In this document: one piece after another, positions 47,082-56,170 of the stretch
Layout: each line of letters starts with the position of its first letter
Numbering within the stretch: position 1 is the stretch's first letter
Assembly (NCBI RefSeq): GCF_018603905.1
Contig: NZ_JAHFZZ010000003.1
Span: 744,001 to 808,000 of the forward strand
DNA length: 64,000 bases
Source: Nonomuraea sp. NEAU-A123
GTDB taxonomy: Bacteria; Actinomycetota; Actinomycetes; Streptosporangiales; Streptosporangiaceae
Reading direction: 5' to 3'
Program-made: the position numbers and the translations under genes
Notes under the pieces: model-generated
The model's database searches: none
Seen by the model: only the letters and a program-made list of their open reading frames with translations
Told to the model about the DNA's origin: nothing

Positions 47082-47744
47082 TCACCGCCCCTTGCCCGTG
47101 AAGGAGCACTGCTCGCCCGTTCCCAGGAGCCTCTTGACGAACCCCCAGGGCGGGCCGTTGTCGATGAGGCAAGCCTGGTCGACGCTCATGGCCACGCCGG
47201 GCAGTTCACTCGCGGCCTGGGCCACGGCCGAAGAGTCCGCACCCGCCCTGATCCTGGCGCGGAAGGACTCGGGCATGTCCGTGGGAGTTGTCGCCTTCAG
47301 GAGTTCGGGGTTGTCCTCGTACTGGCGACGGAAGTTCTCCCAGGCCTGCTGCCGGCCCTCAAACCGGACGCTCTCCACCTCAGGCCAGGCCTCCAGCGCC
47401 TGCTGGAGATTCTTCCGTTCTGTCGTGGTGATCTCGCCGCCCGCGCAGCTCGCAAAGGAGTCGCCGGCCTTGCAGAGGAAGACCGCGACCTCGGGCCCTT
47501 CAGCCGACACCGCGCCGCTCAGTGACATGGCGACGATGTTCTCCTGCGGCTCCAAGAAGGAGGTGGCGAGGCCTGCGACTGCGAGGGCCGTCACGGCGAC
47601 GGTCAGGGTGGCGGCGGCGACCCTGACCAGGCCGCCTCCGGAGCTGCGGCGGGGCCGCGGGGCTGGCAACGGACGGTCATCGTCCCCGACAATCTCCGCG
47701 CGAGCCGCCATGGCGTCGCGGAGCCGCTCTTCAATGCTGTTCAT
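47082..47744 (-). CDS. Membrane protein with FtsX-like extracellular domain, coupled to a sigma factor
   Basis: 220 residues. Seen: a cytoplasmic Arg/Pro-rich N-terminus of about 38 residues, one transmembrane helix (VRVAAATLTVAVTALAVAGL), then an extracellular domain with VAVFLCKAGDSFASCAGGEI, QQALEAWPEVESVRFEGRQQ and MPESFRARI. The extracellular part matches the FtsX ECD fold (division-associated permease-like), but the four-helix permease is absent. ATGA overlap with the upstream SigE-type sigma factor makes it a likely anti-sigma factor or sensor (inference). Start ATG 47744. Confidence 0.8.
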   Translation of the reverse strand: MNSIEERLRDAMAARAEIVGDDDRPLPAPRPRRSSGGGLVRVAAATLTVAVTALAVAGLATSFLEPQENIVAMSLSGAVSAEGPEVAVFLCKAGDSFASCAGGEITTTERKNLQQALEAWPEVESVRFEGRQQAWENFRRQYEDNPELLKATTPTDMPESFRARIRAGADSSAVAQAASELPGVAMSVDQACLIDNGPPWGFVKRLLGTGEQCSFTGKGR

Positions 47745-48268
47745 GCGTTGTCTTCCAGTTCGCGAAGGAGCCGGGCCAGGGCTCGGGCGGTCATGGACCT
47801 GACGGTGCTCTGCCTGACGCGCATGGCCTCGGCGATCTCAGCGTCGGACAGGTCGAGGTAGTGGCGCATCACCAGGGCCTCCCGCTGGCGCCGGGGCAGG
47901 CGGGCCAGTGCGCGCAGCACCTCCCGCCGCGACTCCCCGATCAGCGCGGCGGTCTCCGCCGAGTCGGCCAGGCCGGCGACCGGCTCGACCCGCCGCAGCG
48001 CGACCGCCCGGCGGCGAAGGACCGACCGGGAACCATTGAGCACGCACGTCCTGACATAAGCAATCGTCGTGACCCCCGGCCGCCACATGCTATGAAGCCG
48101 AGCGAACACGTCCTGCACCACGTCTTCAGCAGTCTCTTGGTCGCCGACGAGCAGCACCGCGAACCGCACAAGACTGAGCCGATGCTGGCGATAGAAGGCG
48201 ACCAGCTCAGCATCAGGGGATGCGACTGGCGGAGCCGACTTCGCCAGCCGCAAAATTTCACTATCCAT
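47741..48268 (-). CDS. SigE-family extracytoplasmic-function RNA polymerase sigma factor
   Basis: 175 residues. Seen: region 2 (AELVAFYRQHRLSLVRFAVL ... DVVQDVFARLH) and region 4 (LARLPRRQREALVMRHYLDL, SDAEIAEAMRVRQSTVRSMT). It belongs to the short actinobacterial SigE (TIGR02983-like) group. It directs RNA polymerase to stress promoters; targets are unknown. Translationally coupled to the FtsX-domain membrane protein. The start ATG 48268 has no clear ribosome binding site. Confidence 0.9.
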   Translation of the reverse strand: MDSEILRLAKSAPPVASPDAELVAFYRQHRLSLVRFAVLLVGDQETAEDVVQDVFARLHSMWRPGVTTIAYVRTCVLNGSRSVLRRRAVALRRVEPVAGLADSAETAALIGESRREVLRALARLPRRQREALVMRHYLDLSDAEIAEAMRVRQSTVRSMTARALARLLRELEDNA

Positions 48269-48703
48269 GGTCTATAAACGCGCACCCCTACCGATCCGCT
48301 GCTCCTCCACCCCGAAATAACCCGGAGAAAGATTCGTCCGCCCCTGCCGAGTCGTCTCCGCCCCCAGTACGTTCACCCTCGCCGTCCGCCAGCGCGATCA
48401 CCGCGAAGCGTTCGGGCAGGTGATCCGCATCATCGTCGCCGCCCCAGTTCGACGCGGGGCCGCTACCGCAAGGGCAACACCGGCCGCCCCGCGTCGGCAC
48501 CCAGCCCATGCCCGTCCCCGACGACCTGTCCGCCGTGCTTCCGCGGAGCATGACGAAGACGACCTCGCCGCTTTGTCTGACTCCCCCTGTGTGTGGTGAT
48601 CGTCTTGCGGGACAGAACGGGGCACGTGCGACACTCGGGATGGCGGCCCTGCCGAGCCGTCCCGGACGCCGCCGTCAGCCTGCTGGACGTGGGAGGCATC
48701 AGG
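48269..48703. other. Divergent intergenic region upstream of lanB; no supported gene
   Basis: Bounded by the sigma-factor start and the lanB start. Small open frames exist: plus strand 48508-48741, and another plus frame ending near 48600 in DEDDLAALSDSPCVW. They have Arg/Pro-rich N-terminal parts and no good ribosome binding site. I inspected them as possible LanB precursor peptides and could not support one. Confidence 0.4.
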
Positions 48704-51700
48704 GTGAATGCGCAGCGTTCGCAGCCGTACCGGCACCTTGACGCGGCACTGATCCGCGCCACCGCGCACCCGGGCGAACCGGATCTCCCCCCATGGCCCG
48801 AACAGGACGGCGAGGCCGGCGCCGAACGGTGGCGCGAGTGGCTCGCCCAGGTCTGGGCGCGAGATTCCGTGGCGGCGGCCGTCTCCATGGCCAGCCCTGC
48901 CCTGGCGTCCCAGATCGAGGCAGTGTGCACAGGCCGCCGCCCCCGCGCCGGCCGCCTCCGGCGCATGGCGCTGTCACTGGCCCGGTACCTGGTACGGATG
49001 CGCGCCCGCGCCACGCCTTTCGGGACATTCGCCGGCGTGACCCCACTCCGTTTCAACACAACACAGACAGGCCGGACCGCCGTCCCGCACCCTGGCGCGA
49101 CGTTGGCGAGCGACGTTCCGCACACTGGCGCGGCGCTGATGGGCTGGACCGGCGTCCCGCGAACGAGGACGACGGCGGACGGTGTGTGGCTGGCTGCGGT
49201 GATCGCCCGGCTGGAATCGGGCCCGGAGCTGCGGCGTCGCCTGCCTGTTGTGGTGAACGATCTCGCGTTCGTACGCGGGGAGCGGCTGGTGGTGCCCTGG
49301 CAGCCGCACGCCGGCGACCCGGCTCGCAGCGAGCTGTCGGAGGTGTCGGTGCGGCACGGCCCGGCAGTCCGGACGGTCATGGACCTGGCCCAGGGGCCCA
49401 TTCAGATCGGGGAGTTGATCGACGGGCTGGCCGCCGCGTTCCCCGGTGCCAGGGTTCCGGCGATCGAGGTGATGGTCGCGGAGCTGGTCACGTGCGGGGC
49501 GCTGATCACCAGCCTGCGTCCCCCCTCGACCAGCCCCGACGGGCTCGCGTATGTACTGGACCGGCTGGGAGACGTGGCGGCGGACGCGTTCGGTGAGGTC
49601 ACCCCGCTGGTCCGGGAGCTGCGCGCGATCCACGAGGGGCTGCGAGCGGCCGACCACGCGACCGGCGAGGCCGCCGTGCGGGCCAGGCGAGCGGTCGCCG
49701 ATCGGATGCGAGCCGCGCTGCCGGTCGAGGTCGTCCAGCCACTCAAGGTGGACCTGCGACTGGACGGCACCGTGGTACTGCCGCCGGAGGTGGCGGCCGA
49801 GGCCGAGTCCGCCGCCGGGGCGCTCCTGAGGCTGACGCCGCATCCGGCAGGGCACCCGGCCTGGCGGGAGTACCACGTCAGGTTCCTGGACCGGTACGGA
49901 GCCGGCGCTGTCGTCCCGGTCGAGCAGCTCGTCGACGACACGGCGGGGCTCGGGTTCCCCGCGCACTACGGGGAGCCACGGCAGCCGGCCGAGCCCCTGT
50001 CGCGCAGGGATCAGCGGCTGCTGGCGCTGGCGCAGCAGGCGGCCCTGGACGGTGCGCGGGAGATCGTACTGGACGACGCCACGATCGAGAGCCTGGCCGC
50101 GGACGGTATGGACGACGCCGCGATCGAGAACCGCGCGCGACCGCTCCCGTACATGGAACTGGTGGCCGAGGTGTGCGCATCCACCGCCGGCGCGCTGGCC
50201 ACCGGCGCCTTCAGCATGACGGTGCTCGCCGTCGACGGCACGGCGGCCTGCCTGAGCGGCCGGTTCGTCGACATGCTGCCGGATGGGGATCGGCGGCGGA
50301 TGGCCGGTTTGTACGATCGGCTGCCGGTTTCGGTGGACGGTGCCGTGCCGGTGCAGTTGTCGTTCCCGGCCCGGAACGCCCGTACCCAGGAAGTCGCCCG
50401 CACCCCACTCCTGCTGCCGGAGCTGATCACTTTGGCCGAGCACCGCGCCGACTCGCCCGGGCGGATCCCCTGGCGGGATCTGGCGGTCACCGCGGACAAC
50501 GACCGGATGTACCTGCTGTCGCGGTCCCGGCGGCAGGTGGTGGAGCCGGTGCTGACCAGTGCGGTCGCCCGGCGGGCCATGCCGCCGATCGCGCGCCTGC
50601 TGTTCGAGATCCCGCGTGCTCGGGGCGCCGTGGTGTCGCCGTTCTCCTGGGGAGCGGCGGCGTGCCTGCCGTTCCTGCCGCGGGTCCGCTACGGCCGCAG
50701 CGTGCTCGCTCCCGCGCGGTGGCGCATCCCCGCTGAAGCCCTGCCCGGGCCGGACACCGCGTGGCCGGATTGGGCGCGGGCCATGACAGACCTGCGTGCC
50801 CGCCTGCGGCTGCCCACCACTGTGTCCGTGGGTACGGAGGACCGCCGCCTGCGGCTGGATCTGGACGAGCCCATGAGCCTGGCGCTGCTGCGCGCCCACC
50901 TGGACGGCGCCGGTGAGGCCGCCGTCGTGTCGGAGGCGGCGGGACCCGCCGACCACGGCTGGTTCGGCCGCCGCGCGCACGAGATCGTCATCTCACTGGC
51001 CGCCACCACGCAGGCCGCCCGCGCACCCGCCGCCGTGACCGTACCGGGGCCGCTGTCGCTGGTCAGGCGTGAGGACGGGATCCTGCCGGGAGCGCTGCAC
51101 CTGGTCGGGTGCGAGGACGGGGTCCTGCCGGGGGCGCGCGTTCTGTTCGCCAAGCTGTACGGGCATCCCGGCGTGGTCGACACGATCCTCACCAAGCACC
51201 TGCCCGAGCTGCTGGAGACCTGGGACGAGCCGCCGATGTGGTGGTTCGTGCGCTACCGCGACCCTCGCCCGCACCTGCGGTTGCGCCTGCATCTCGCCGG
51301 CCGCCACGACTACGGTCCGGCCGCCGCCCGGGTCGGGGCGTGGGCCGCCGACCTGCGCGGCCGTGGCCTCGTCGGGGACCTGGTCCTGGACACGTACCAC
51401 CCGGAGACCGCACGGTACGGATCGGGAGAGGTGCTGGCCGCCGCGGAGGCCGCCTTCGCTGCTGACTCCGCCGCCGTGGTCGCCCAGCTCGCGGCCCTGT
51501 CCGCGGCTCGCCAGGTACACCCGCACGCGCTCACCGCCGCGAGCCTGGTCGATCTCACGGCCGCCCTGGCGAAAGACCAGGCAGCGGGGGCGCGCTGGCA
51601 GATCGAGCATCCCCCGAGCGGGCCCGCTCCCGCGAACGACCGCGCGGTCGTCCGCCAGGCGGTCGGCTTGGCGGACCTGAGTGAGGACCGGGCGGCGTTA

Positions 51701-51988
51701 CGGGCCATCCAAGGCGGCCCGCGGATCGTCGCCGCATGGCAGGACCGGCGGCGAGCCATGGCCGCCTATATGGACCGGCTCGCCGCCGACGCCCCACACC
51801 TGAGCGAATCAGCGGTGGTGGAGTCCTTCATGCACATGCACCACTTACGGGCGCTCGGGATCGACCGCGACGTCGAACGCAGGTGCCGCAAGCTGGCCCG
51901 CGCCATCGCGCTGTCCTTCGCCGCTCGCCACGATGCCGCCCCCTACGACGGCGCACCGGGCGACGCCGCACCGGGCGACGACGCCTGA
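48704..51988 (+). CDS. Full-length lantibiotic dehydratase (LanB)
   Basis: 1094 residues. Seen: the N-terminal glutamylation domain (from PYRHLDAALIRATAHPG and MRARATPFGTFAGVTPL to about residue 740) and the C-terminal elimination (SpaB_C) domain, with MWWFVRYRDPRPHLRLRLHL, LDTYHPETARYGSGEVLAAA and AEAAFAADS. LanB uses glutamyl-tRNA to glutamylate Ser/Thr of a precursor and then eliminates to dehydro residues. Start GTG 48704 is chosen for GGGAGG seven bases upstream; the frame stays open to 48593. No LanC cyclase is visible. The sulfotransferase gene follows after 39 bases. Confidence 0.93.
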   Translation: MNAQRSQPYRHLDAALIRATAHPGEPDLPPWPEQDGEAGAERWREWLAQVWARDSVAAAVSMASPALASQIEAVCTGRRPRAGRLRRMALSLARYLVRMRARATPFGTFAGVTPLRFNTTQTGRTAVPHPGATLASDVPHTGAALMGWTGVPRTRTTADGVWLAAVIARLESGPELRRRLPVVVNDLAFVRGERLVVPWQPHAGDPARSELSEVSVRHGPAVRTVMDLAQGPIQIGELIDGLAAAFPGARVPAIEVMVAELVTCGALITSLRPPSTSPDGLAYVLDRLGDVAADAFGEVTPLVRELRAIHEGLRAADHATGEAAVRARRAVADRMRAALPVEVVQPLKVDLRLDGTVVLPPEVAAEAESAAGALLRLTPHPAGHPAWREYHVRFLDRYGAGAVVPVEQLVDDTAGLGFPAHYGEPRQPAEPLSRRDQRLLALAQQAALDGAREIVLDDATIESLAADGMDDAAIENRARPLPYMELVAEVCASTAGALATGAFSMTVLAVDGTAACLSGRFVDMLPDGDRRRMAGLYDRLPVSVDGAVPVQLSFPARNARTQEVARTPLLLPELITLAEHRADSPGRIPWRDLAVTADNDRMYLLSRSRRQVVEPVLTSAVARRAMPPIARLLFEIPRARGAVVSPFSWGAAACLPFLPRVRYGRSVLAPARWRIPAEALPGPDTAWPDWARAMTDLRARLRLPTTVSVGTEDRRLRLDLDEPMSLALLRAHLDGAGEAAVVSEAAGPADHGWFGRRAHEIVISLAATTQAARAPAAVTVPGPLSLVRREDGILPGALHLVGCEDGVLPGARVLFAKLYGHPGVVDTILTKHLPELLETWDEPPMWWFVRYRDPRPHLRLRLHLAGRHDYGPAAARVGAWAADLRGRGLVGDLVLDTYHPETARYGSGEVLAAAEAAFAADSAAVVAQLAALSAARQVHPHALTAASLVDLTAALAKDQAAGARWQIEHPPSGPAPANDRAVVRQAVGLADLSEDRAALRAIQGGPRIVAAWQDRRRAMAAYMDRLAADAPHLSESAVVESFMHMHHLRALGIDRDVERRCRKLARAIALSFAARHDAAPYDGAPGDAAPGDDA

Positions 51989-52027
51989 CGGGTTCTGTCT
52001 GATCGCCTGGTGCGGTGGTAGGTATGG

Positions 52028-52822
52028 ATGGTGGCGCCTTTCTTTCGGACCAACAGCCGCGAATTCGACTTTCCGCCGTTCGCCGGGCTGCCGCCGATTC
52101 GCTACGTCCTGGCCGCGGCACCACGATCCGGCAGCAATATGCTCGTCCGCACGCTCTGGCACACCGGGCGGGCCGGTTTCGCCGACGGATATCTCACGGA
52201 CACCCACGTCCTCGACTACTTCGAGCGCTGGGGATTCGACACCGCCGATCCGGCCGGCTTGGTGAAAGGCTATATCGCCAAATTAATGACCTGCCGGACC
52301 AGCCCGAACGGAGTTTTCGGCATCAAGGTACACGGCGAGCACCTACAGGGACTCGAAGTCGACCTGGACGAACTCCTCATGTCGCCCCGCTACATCTGGC
52401 TGCGGCGCAGGGACCGGCTCCGGCAGGCCATCTCGTACGTCCTGGCGAGACAGACCGGCATCTGGATCGTGGACGGAATCTATCTGTCCACCAGCCGGGC
52501 ACTCTCCGAGCCCCAGTATGACTACGCCGAGATCCGCCGCCACCTGCAACACCTCGACGGCGAGACGAGGGTATGGCAGCAGTATTTCGACCGCCACGAA
52601 CTCGTCCCGCACATCATCTTCTACGAGGACATGCTCGCCGACTATCCGGAAACCGTCCTCGGCTGCCTGCGATACCTGGGCGTCGACCCGCCCGACTCCC
52701 TGCCGGAACCCGGTATCAAACGCCAGTCGGGCGAGATCACCGAACGGTGGCTGGACATGTTCGAGCGGGACAGCGCCCGGTACGGCGACGGCGCGGCAAT
52801 CGTCAAGGAATCGTTGAGCTGA
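52028..52822 (+). CDS. Stf0-type sulfotransferase
   Basis: 264 residues. Seen: the PAPS loop IRYVLAAAPRSGSNMLVRTL, the region FGIKVHGEHLQGLEVDLDEL, YIWLRRRDRLRQAISYVLAR for 3'-phosphate binding, and HIIFYEDMLADYPETVLGCL. This matches the Stf0 (trehalose sulfotransferase-like) family. Its place directly behind lanB and convergent with the rSAM operon suggests sulfation of a RiPP intermediate (inference). A Tyr-rich precursor lies in the same locus. It overlaps the DUF5825 gene tail to tail by 20 bases. Confidence 0.85.
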   Translation: MVAPFFRTNSREFDFPPFAGLPPIRYVLAAAPRSGSNMLVRTLWHTGRAGFADGYLTDTHVLDYFERWGFDTADPAGLVKGYIAKLMTCRTSPNGVFGIKVHGEHLQGLEVDLDELLMSPRYIWLRRRDRLRQAISYVLARQTGIWIVDGIYLSTSRALSEPQYDYAEIRRHLQHLDGETRVWQQYFDRHELVPHIIFYEDMLADYPETVLGCLRYLGVDPPDSLPEPGIKRQSGEITERWLDMFERDSARYGDGAAIVKESLS

Positions 52823-53450
52823 GCGGCCAGCGCCTTATCCGGTACGGCGTCCACCACACGAACCCGCCCACCTGATGCAGCAGGTCCGCCCGCAGGTAGC
52901 GCTCCGTCACCGCCGGCGAGAGGGTCGTCGCCCGCACGCCGCGCAGCAGCGGCGCGATCGCCTCCTCGCGGTGCGGATTGCGAATGACCAGGCGCTTGAA
53001 CGAGCCCGTCCGGCGGTCGCGGATCTCGATGAAGCCGGGACCGAGCCGGTAGCCGCACTTCGCGATGTGGAAGGAGTCCCGCCACTCGGCCGCGATGCCG
53101 TCCCCGGCGGAGCCCGCGTACACGGCCGCCGGCGGGTGGAGGTGGCTGAGCGGCCGCCAGCCCGCCGGATCGGCCGGCATGCGGACGGTCCAGTCGACCG
53201 CGATGCCGTGGCTGGTCAGCTCACGGATGACGGTGAGAGCGGCCACCGCCGCGGCGCCGTCCGCGTCGTCCAGGTCGACCGTGTCGTCCAGTTGGGCGAG
53301 CTGGACGCCGTCTTCGGCCACCCGCGACACGGTCGCGACGGGGTCACCGGTGACGTCCACGCGGCCCGCGTACATGCCCGGGACCCGCATGGCCGCCGGG
53401 TCGCGGTCCTTCCACAGCGTCAGTGGGACGCACGCCAGTGGCTCGCTCAT
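52803..53450 (-). CDS. DUF5825-like RiPP cluster protein
   Basis: 215 residues, soluble. Seen: an alpha/beta N-terminal region (VQLAQLDDTVDLDDADGAAA, VIRELTSHGIAVDWTVRMPA) and a C-terminal part GYRLGPGFIEIRDRRTGSFK, LRADLLHQVGGFVWWTPYRI. I recall DUF5825 as a companion of RiPP-maturation radical SAM proteins in actinomycetes; its activity is unknown. It is last in the minus-strand operon and coupled to the radical SAM gene by an ATGA overlap. Confidence 0.7.
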   Translation of the reverse strand: MSEPLACVPLTLWKDRDPAAMRVPGMYAGRVDVTGDPVATVSRVAEDGVQLAQLDDTVDLDDADGAAAVAALTVIRELTSHGIAVDWTVRMPADPAGWRPLSHLHPPAAVYAGSAGDGIAAEWRDSFHIAKCGYRLGPGFIEIRDRRTGSFKRLVIRNPHREEAIAPLLRGVRATTLSPAVTERYLRADLLHQVGGFVWWTPYRIRRWPLSSTIP

Positions 53451-55381
53451 CGCGGCATCCCTACTGGAACCGCCATGGCCGCGAGCGCCGGTACGAGCGG
53501 CTCGCCGCGGCTGAGATTCTCGCCGTCGAGCCGCATCAGGTCCTGGTTGGCGACGGCCGGCGCGACGTGGACCGCCTGACCCGCGTCACAGAAGATCAGC
53601 CCGAGCGCGCGCCAGCGGGCGAGCAGCGCGTCGATCAGGTCCTCGGTCACGCCGTCGTGCCGGGCCGCGGCTTTGCGCGTGAGCCCCGCCGGGCTGTGCG
53701 GCGTGTCGAGCAGGCGGAACACCGTCACCTCCAGCGGTTCGGTGAGGTCGAGCAGGTGCCAGGAGAAGCCCGGCCGGGTGTCGACGAGGACGATGTGGTC
53801 GCCCAGGTCGCAGTGGGTCAGGCGGCTCCGCGAGTAGGCGTCCTTCCAGTCGGCGACGGCCCCGCGCAGGCGGTCGAGGCAGCCCGCGTCGATGCCGCGG
53901 CGCGGCGAGTCGAAGACGTAGACGAGGTCGGCGAGCTCGGATTCGGGCAGGTCGTAGATGTGCCGGTACTGCGCGGCCGGATGGAGCTCACCGAAACCCA
54001 GCTCGGGCCGGTCGAAGTACGGGCTGAAGCGCTCGACCTTGATCCGGGTGGCGTTCGACGGCGGCATCAGGTGATGCAGGGCGGGCACCTGGTCGATCAC
54101 GCTGTCGTAGTCGGCCTCGGACTCGCCAGGGAAGCCGTAGAGGTAGTTCCAGTTCAGGTTGATGCCGACGGTCTCCGAGTCGCGCAGCAGCCGGACGTTC
54201 AGGCAGCCGCTCACGCCCTTGTCCATCAAGGTGAGCACCCGGCTGCTGAGGTTCTCCACCCCCGGCTGCACGTAGTCGATCCCGGCCGCGCGCAGGGTCT
54301 CCAACTGGTCCCGGCGCAGGTTCGACTTGATCTCGTAGCCGATCCGCAGGTCGTAGCCGGATTCCTGGAGGCGCGGGGCCATCGAGGACAGGTAGGTCAT
54401 GTCGAGGATGTTGTCGGTCACCCACACGTCGAGGACCCGATGCCGTTCGACGAGGGTGAGGATCTCGTCGACGAACCGGCCGGGGTCCTTGCTGCGGAAC
54501 TGCATGAGCGAGCCGTTCAGCCCGCAGAACGTACAGTGGTGCTTCTCGCCCCACCAGCAGCCGCGCGAGCCCTCCACGGTGAGCCGCGGTTCCACCCAGG
54601 TGCCCGCGACGGACCTCGCGTGCTGGTCGAAGTAGTCCCCGAAGTCGGGCGGGACCAGCGCTTCCGGCGGCAGCGGCCGGGCTTCCACCGGGTTCGTGAC
54701 GGACTCGCCGTGCGGCCCGCGCCAGCACAGACCGGCGATCCCGCTGACATCCCCGCCGGCTCCGCTGCCGGCGCGGATCGCGCTTAGCAGTTGCGGGAAG
54801 ACCAGCTCGCCCTCGCCGCGCACGATGAAATCGACGTACGGGAAGTTCCGGTGCATCGCCGCGCCCTGCGGTCCTTCGCAGTTCGGGCCGCCGAATACCG
54901 TGACGGCGTCCGGCGCCCGCTTCTTGACCTCGCGGGCCGCCGCGAGGGCTGCGGCGTTCTGGGCGAAGGTGGCGGTGAACCCGACCACGTCCGGCTTCAT
55001 GGCCGTGATCCGGTCGGCGGTCTCCTCGATGAACAGCGGCGCGAGCTCGTGGAGTTCCGTCGCCTTGGCGAGCATCCGCTCCGGCACGCTGCCGCCGAGG
55101 AACTCGGCGTACTCCGCCACCTTCCACCGGGGCCGTTCGTTCAGCGCCGCCGAGAAGATCCACTCGCTGTGGCCGGAGAAGTAGGAGCTCACGAAGGTGT
55201 CGTACTCCTCGAACGTGAAACCGACATGGGCGTGCACCCAGTCGATGTAGTCGAGGTTGGCGTGTATGACATCGACGTCGTCATCGGGGAACACGTCGAG
55301 GACCCGGCGCTTGAGCACGCCGAGCGAGAGCGACGGTGCGTCGATCGACGACCACGGCATGTCCACCAACACGATGTGCAT
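53447..55381 (-). CDS. B12-dependent radical SAM RiPP maturase (RiPP maturation protein 1 type)
   Basis: 644 residues. Seen: an N-terminal cobalamin-binding-like domain (VVGFTATFAQNAAALAAARE, VTVFGGPNCEG, DFIVRGEGELVFPQLL), then the radical SAM domain with the expanded Cys motif GCWWGEKHHCTFCGL (Cys275, Cys283, Cys286; C-x7-C-x2-C) typical of ribosomal-peptide-maturation radical SAM protein 1. It is followed by a TIM barrel (YVQPGVENLSSRVLTLMDKG, NLNWNYLYGFPGE) and a ~150-residue C-terminal domain. The family is predicted to C-methylate or otherwise modify precursors. ATG 55381 has GAGGGG eight bases upstream. Confidence 0.9.
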   Translation of the reverse strand: MHIVLVDMPWSSIDAPSLSLGVLKRRVLDVFPDDDVDVIHANLDYIDWVHAHVGFTFEEYDTFVSSYFSGHSEWIFSAALNERPRWKVAEYAEFLGGSVPERMLAKATELHELAPLFIEETADRITAMKPDVVGFTATFAQNAAALAAAREVKKRAPDAVTVFGGPNCEGPQGAAMHRNFPYVDFIVRGEGELVFPQLLSAIRAGSGAGGDVSGIAGLCWRGPHGESVTNPVEARPLPPEALVPPDFGDYFDQHARSVAGTWVEPRLTVEGSRGCWWGEKHHCTFCGLNGSLMQFRSKDPGRFVDEILTLVERHRVLDVWVTDNILDMTYLSSMAPRLQESGYDLRIGYEIKSNLRRDQLETLRAAGIDYVQPGVENLSSRVLTLMDKGVSGCLNVRLLRDSETVGINLNWNYLYGFPGESEADYDSVIDQVPALHHLMPPSNATRIKVERFSPYFDRPELGFGELHPAAQYRHIYDLPESELADLVYVFDSPRRGIDAGCLDRLRGAVADWKDAYSRSRLTHCDLGDHIVLVDTRPGFSWHLLDLTEPLEVTVFRLLDTPHSPAGLTRKAAARHDGVTEDLIDALLARWRALGLIFCDAGQAVHVAPAVANQDLMRLDGENLSRGEPLVPALAAMAVPVGMPR

Positions 55382-55414
55382 GGGTCTTGCCCCTCATCTT
55401 CAGGTCGTACCGGG

Positions 55415-56170
55415 TCACCACAGGCCACGCCGGGACAGCGCGCGCCGCGCCGCGTCGCTCTCGGCCGTCGGGATGGCCGCGAACGCCGCGGCCACGCGCT
55501 CGGACACCACGCCGCGGGTGACGCCGGCGGGCGTGGCGAAGTACGCGTACGGTACGGCGCCGTCGCCCGCCGCGGCCTCGCCCCAGGAAGCGAGGGCGGC
55601 CGGCGCGTACCGGCGGAGGGCGGCATGACCGCGATCCGTCTCGACGATCCCCTCGCTCTCGATGACGAACGACAGCGGCTGCTCGCAGGCCAGCGCCGTG
55701 AACAGGGCGATCATCAGCTCGTGGTCCACGGTCTCCCGCAGGATCGCGGCGACGGGCCGCGGCTCGGCCAGATCGCGCAGGAACGACGCGAACGCCTCCT
55801 CCACCGACACCCCGACCCCCGAGTACGGAATCAGCCGGAACCTGGCGAAACACGGCGACCCGAGGAAGCCGTCGAGCAACTCCGCCTCGCCGACGCCGAC
55901 CGCCGCGAACAGCGACACGCTGCGCGGGAACGTGGAGGCGAGGCTGCCGCCGGTGCCGAGCCGCCAGATGTTCGAGCGGAACCGGCGCGCCGCGGCGTCG
56001 AGCTCGTCGAGGTCGATCGTCTCCAGGCACTCCAGCTCACCGGCGTCCACGGCCACAGCCGCGGCGCCTTCGGTGGCGAGGCGCTCCCGCAGCCGTCCGT
56101 CGAGCAGCAGCCGCATGATCAGGTCGGCGAGCTGCTCACCGTCGAGGGACCGCACGACCGGGGTGCTCAC
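55415..56170 (-). CDS. Unknown RiPP-operon protein
   Basis: 251 residues, no membrane segment. Seen: a helical N-terminus with LDGEQLADLIMRLLLDGRLR and an acidic ELECLETIDLDELDAAARRF, similar in style to MNIO partner or precursor-binding proteins; a centre with SLFAAVGVGEAELLDGFLGS and FRLIPYSGVGVSVEEAFASF; then HELMIALFTALACEQPLSFV. I do not recognise the family. GTG 56170 overlaps the stop of the DUF692-like gene (GTGA), so the two are made together; a partner protein presenting the precursor to that enzyme is the best guess. Confidence 0.7.
   Translation of the reverse strand: MSTPVVRSLDGEQLADLIMRLLLDGRLRERLATEGAAAVAVDAGELECLETIDLDELDAAARRFRSNIWRLGTGGSLASTFPRSVSLFAAVGVGEAELLDGFLGSPCFARFRLIPYSGVGVSVEEAFASFLRDLAEPRPVAAILRETVDHELMIALFTALACEQPLSFVIESEGIVETDRGHAALRRYAPAALASWGEAAAGDGAVPYAYFATPAGVTRGVVSERVAAAFAAIPTAESDAARRALSRRGLW

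Noticed and set aside
48424..48741. Possible LanB precursor peptides upstream of lanB (one ending DLAALSDSPCVW, one containing TTSPLCLTPPVCG)
   Set aside because: Arg/Pro-rich N-terminal parts, no good ribosome binding site, and the two frames overlap each other and the lanB leader. Expression data would be needed.
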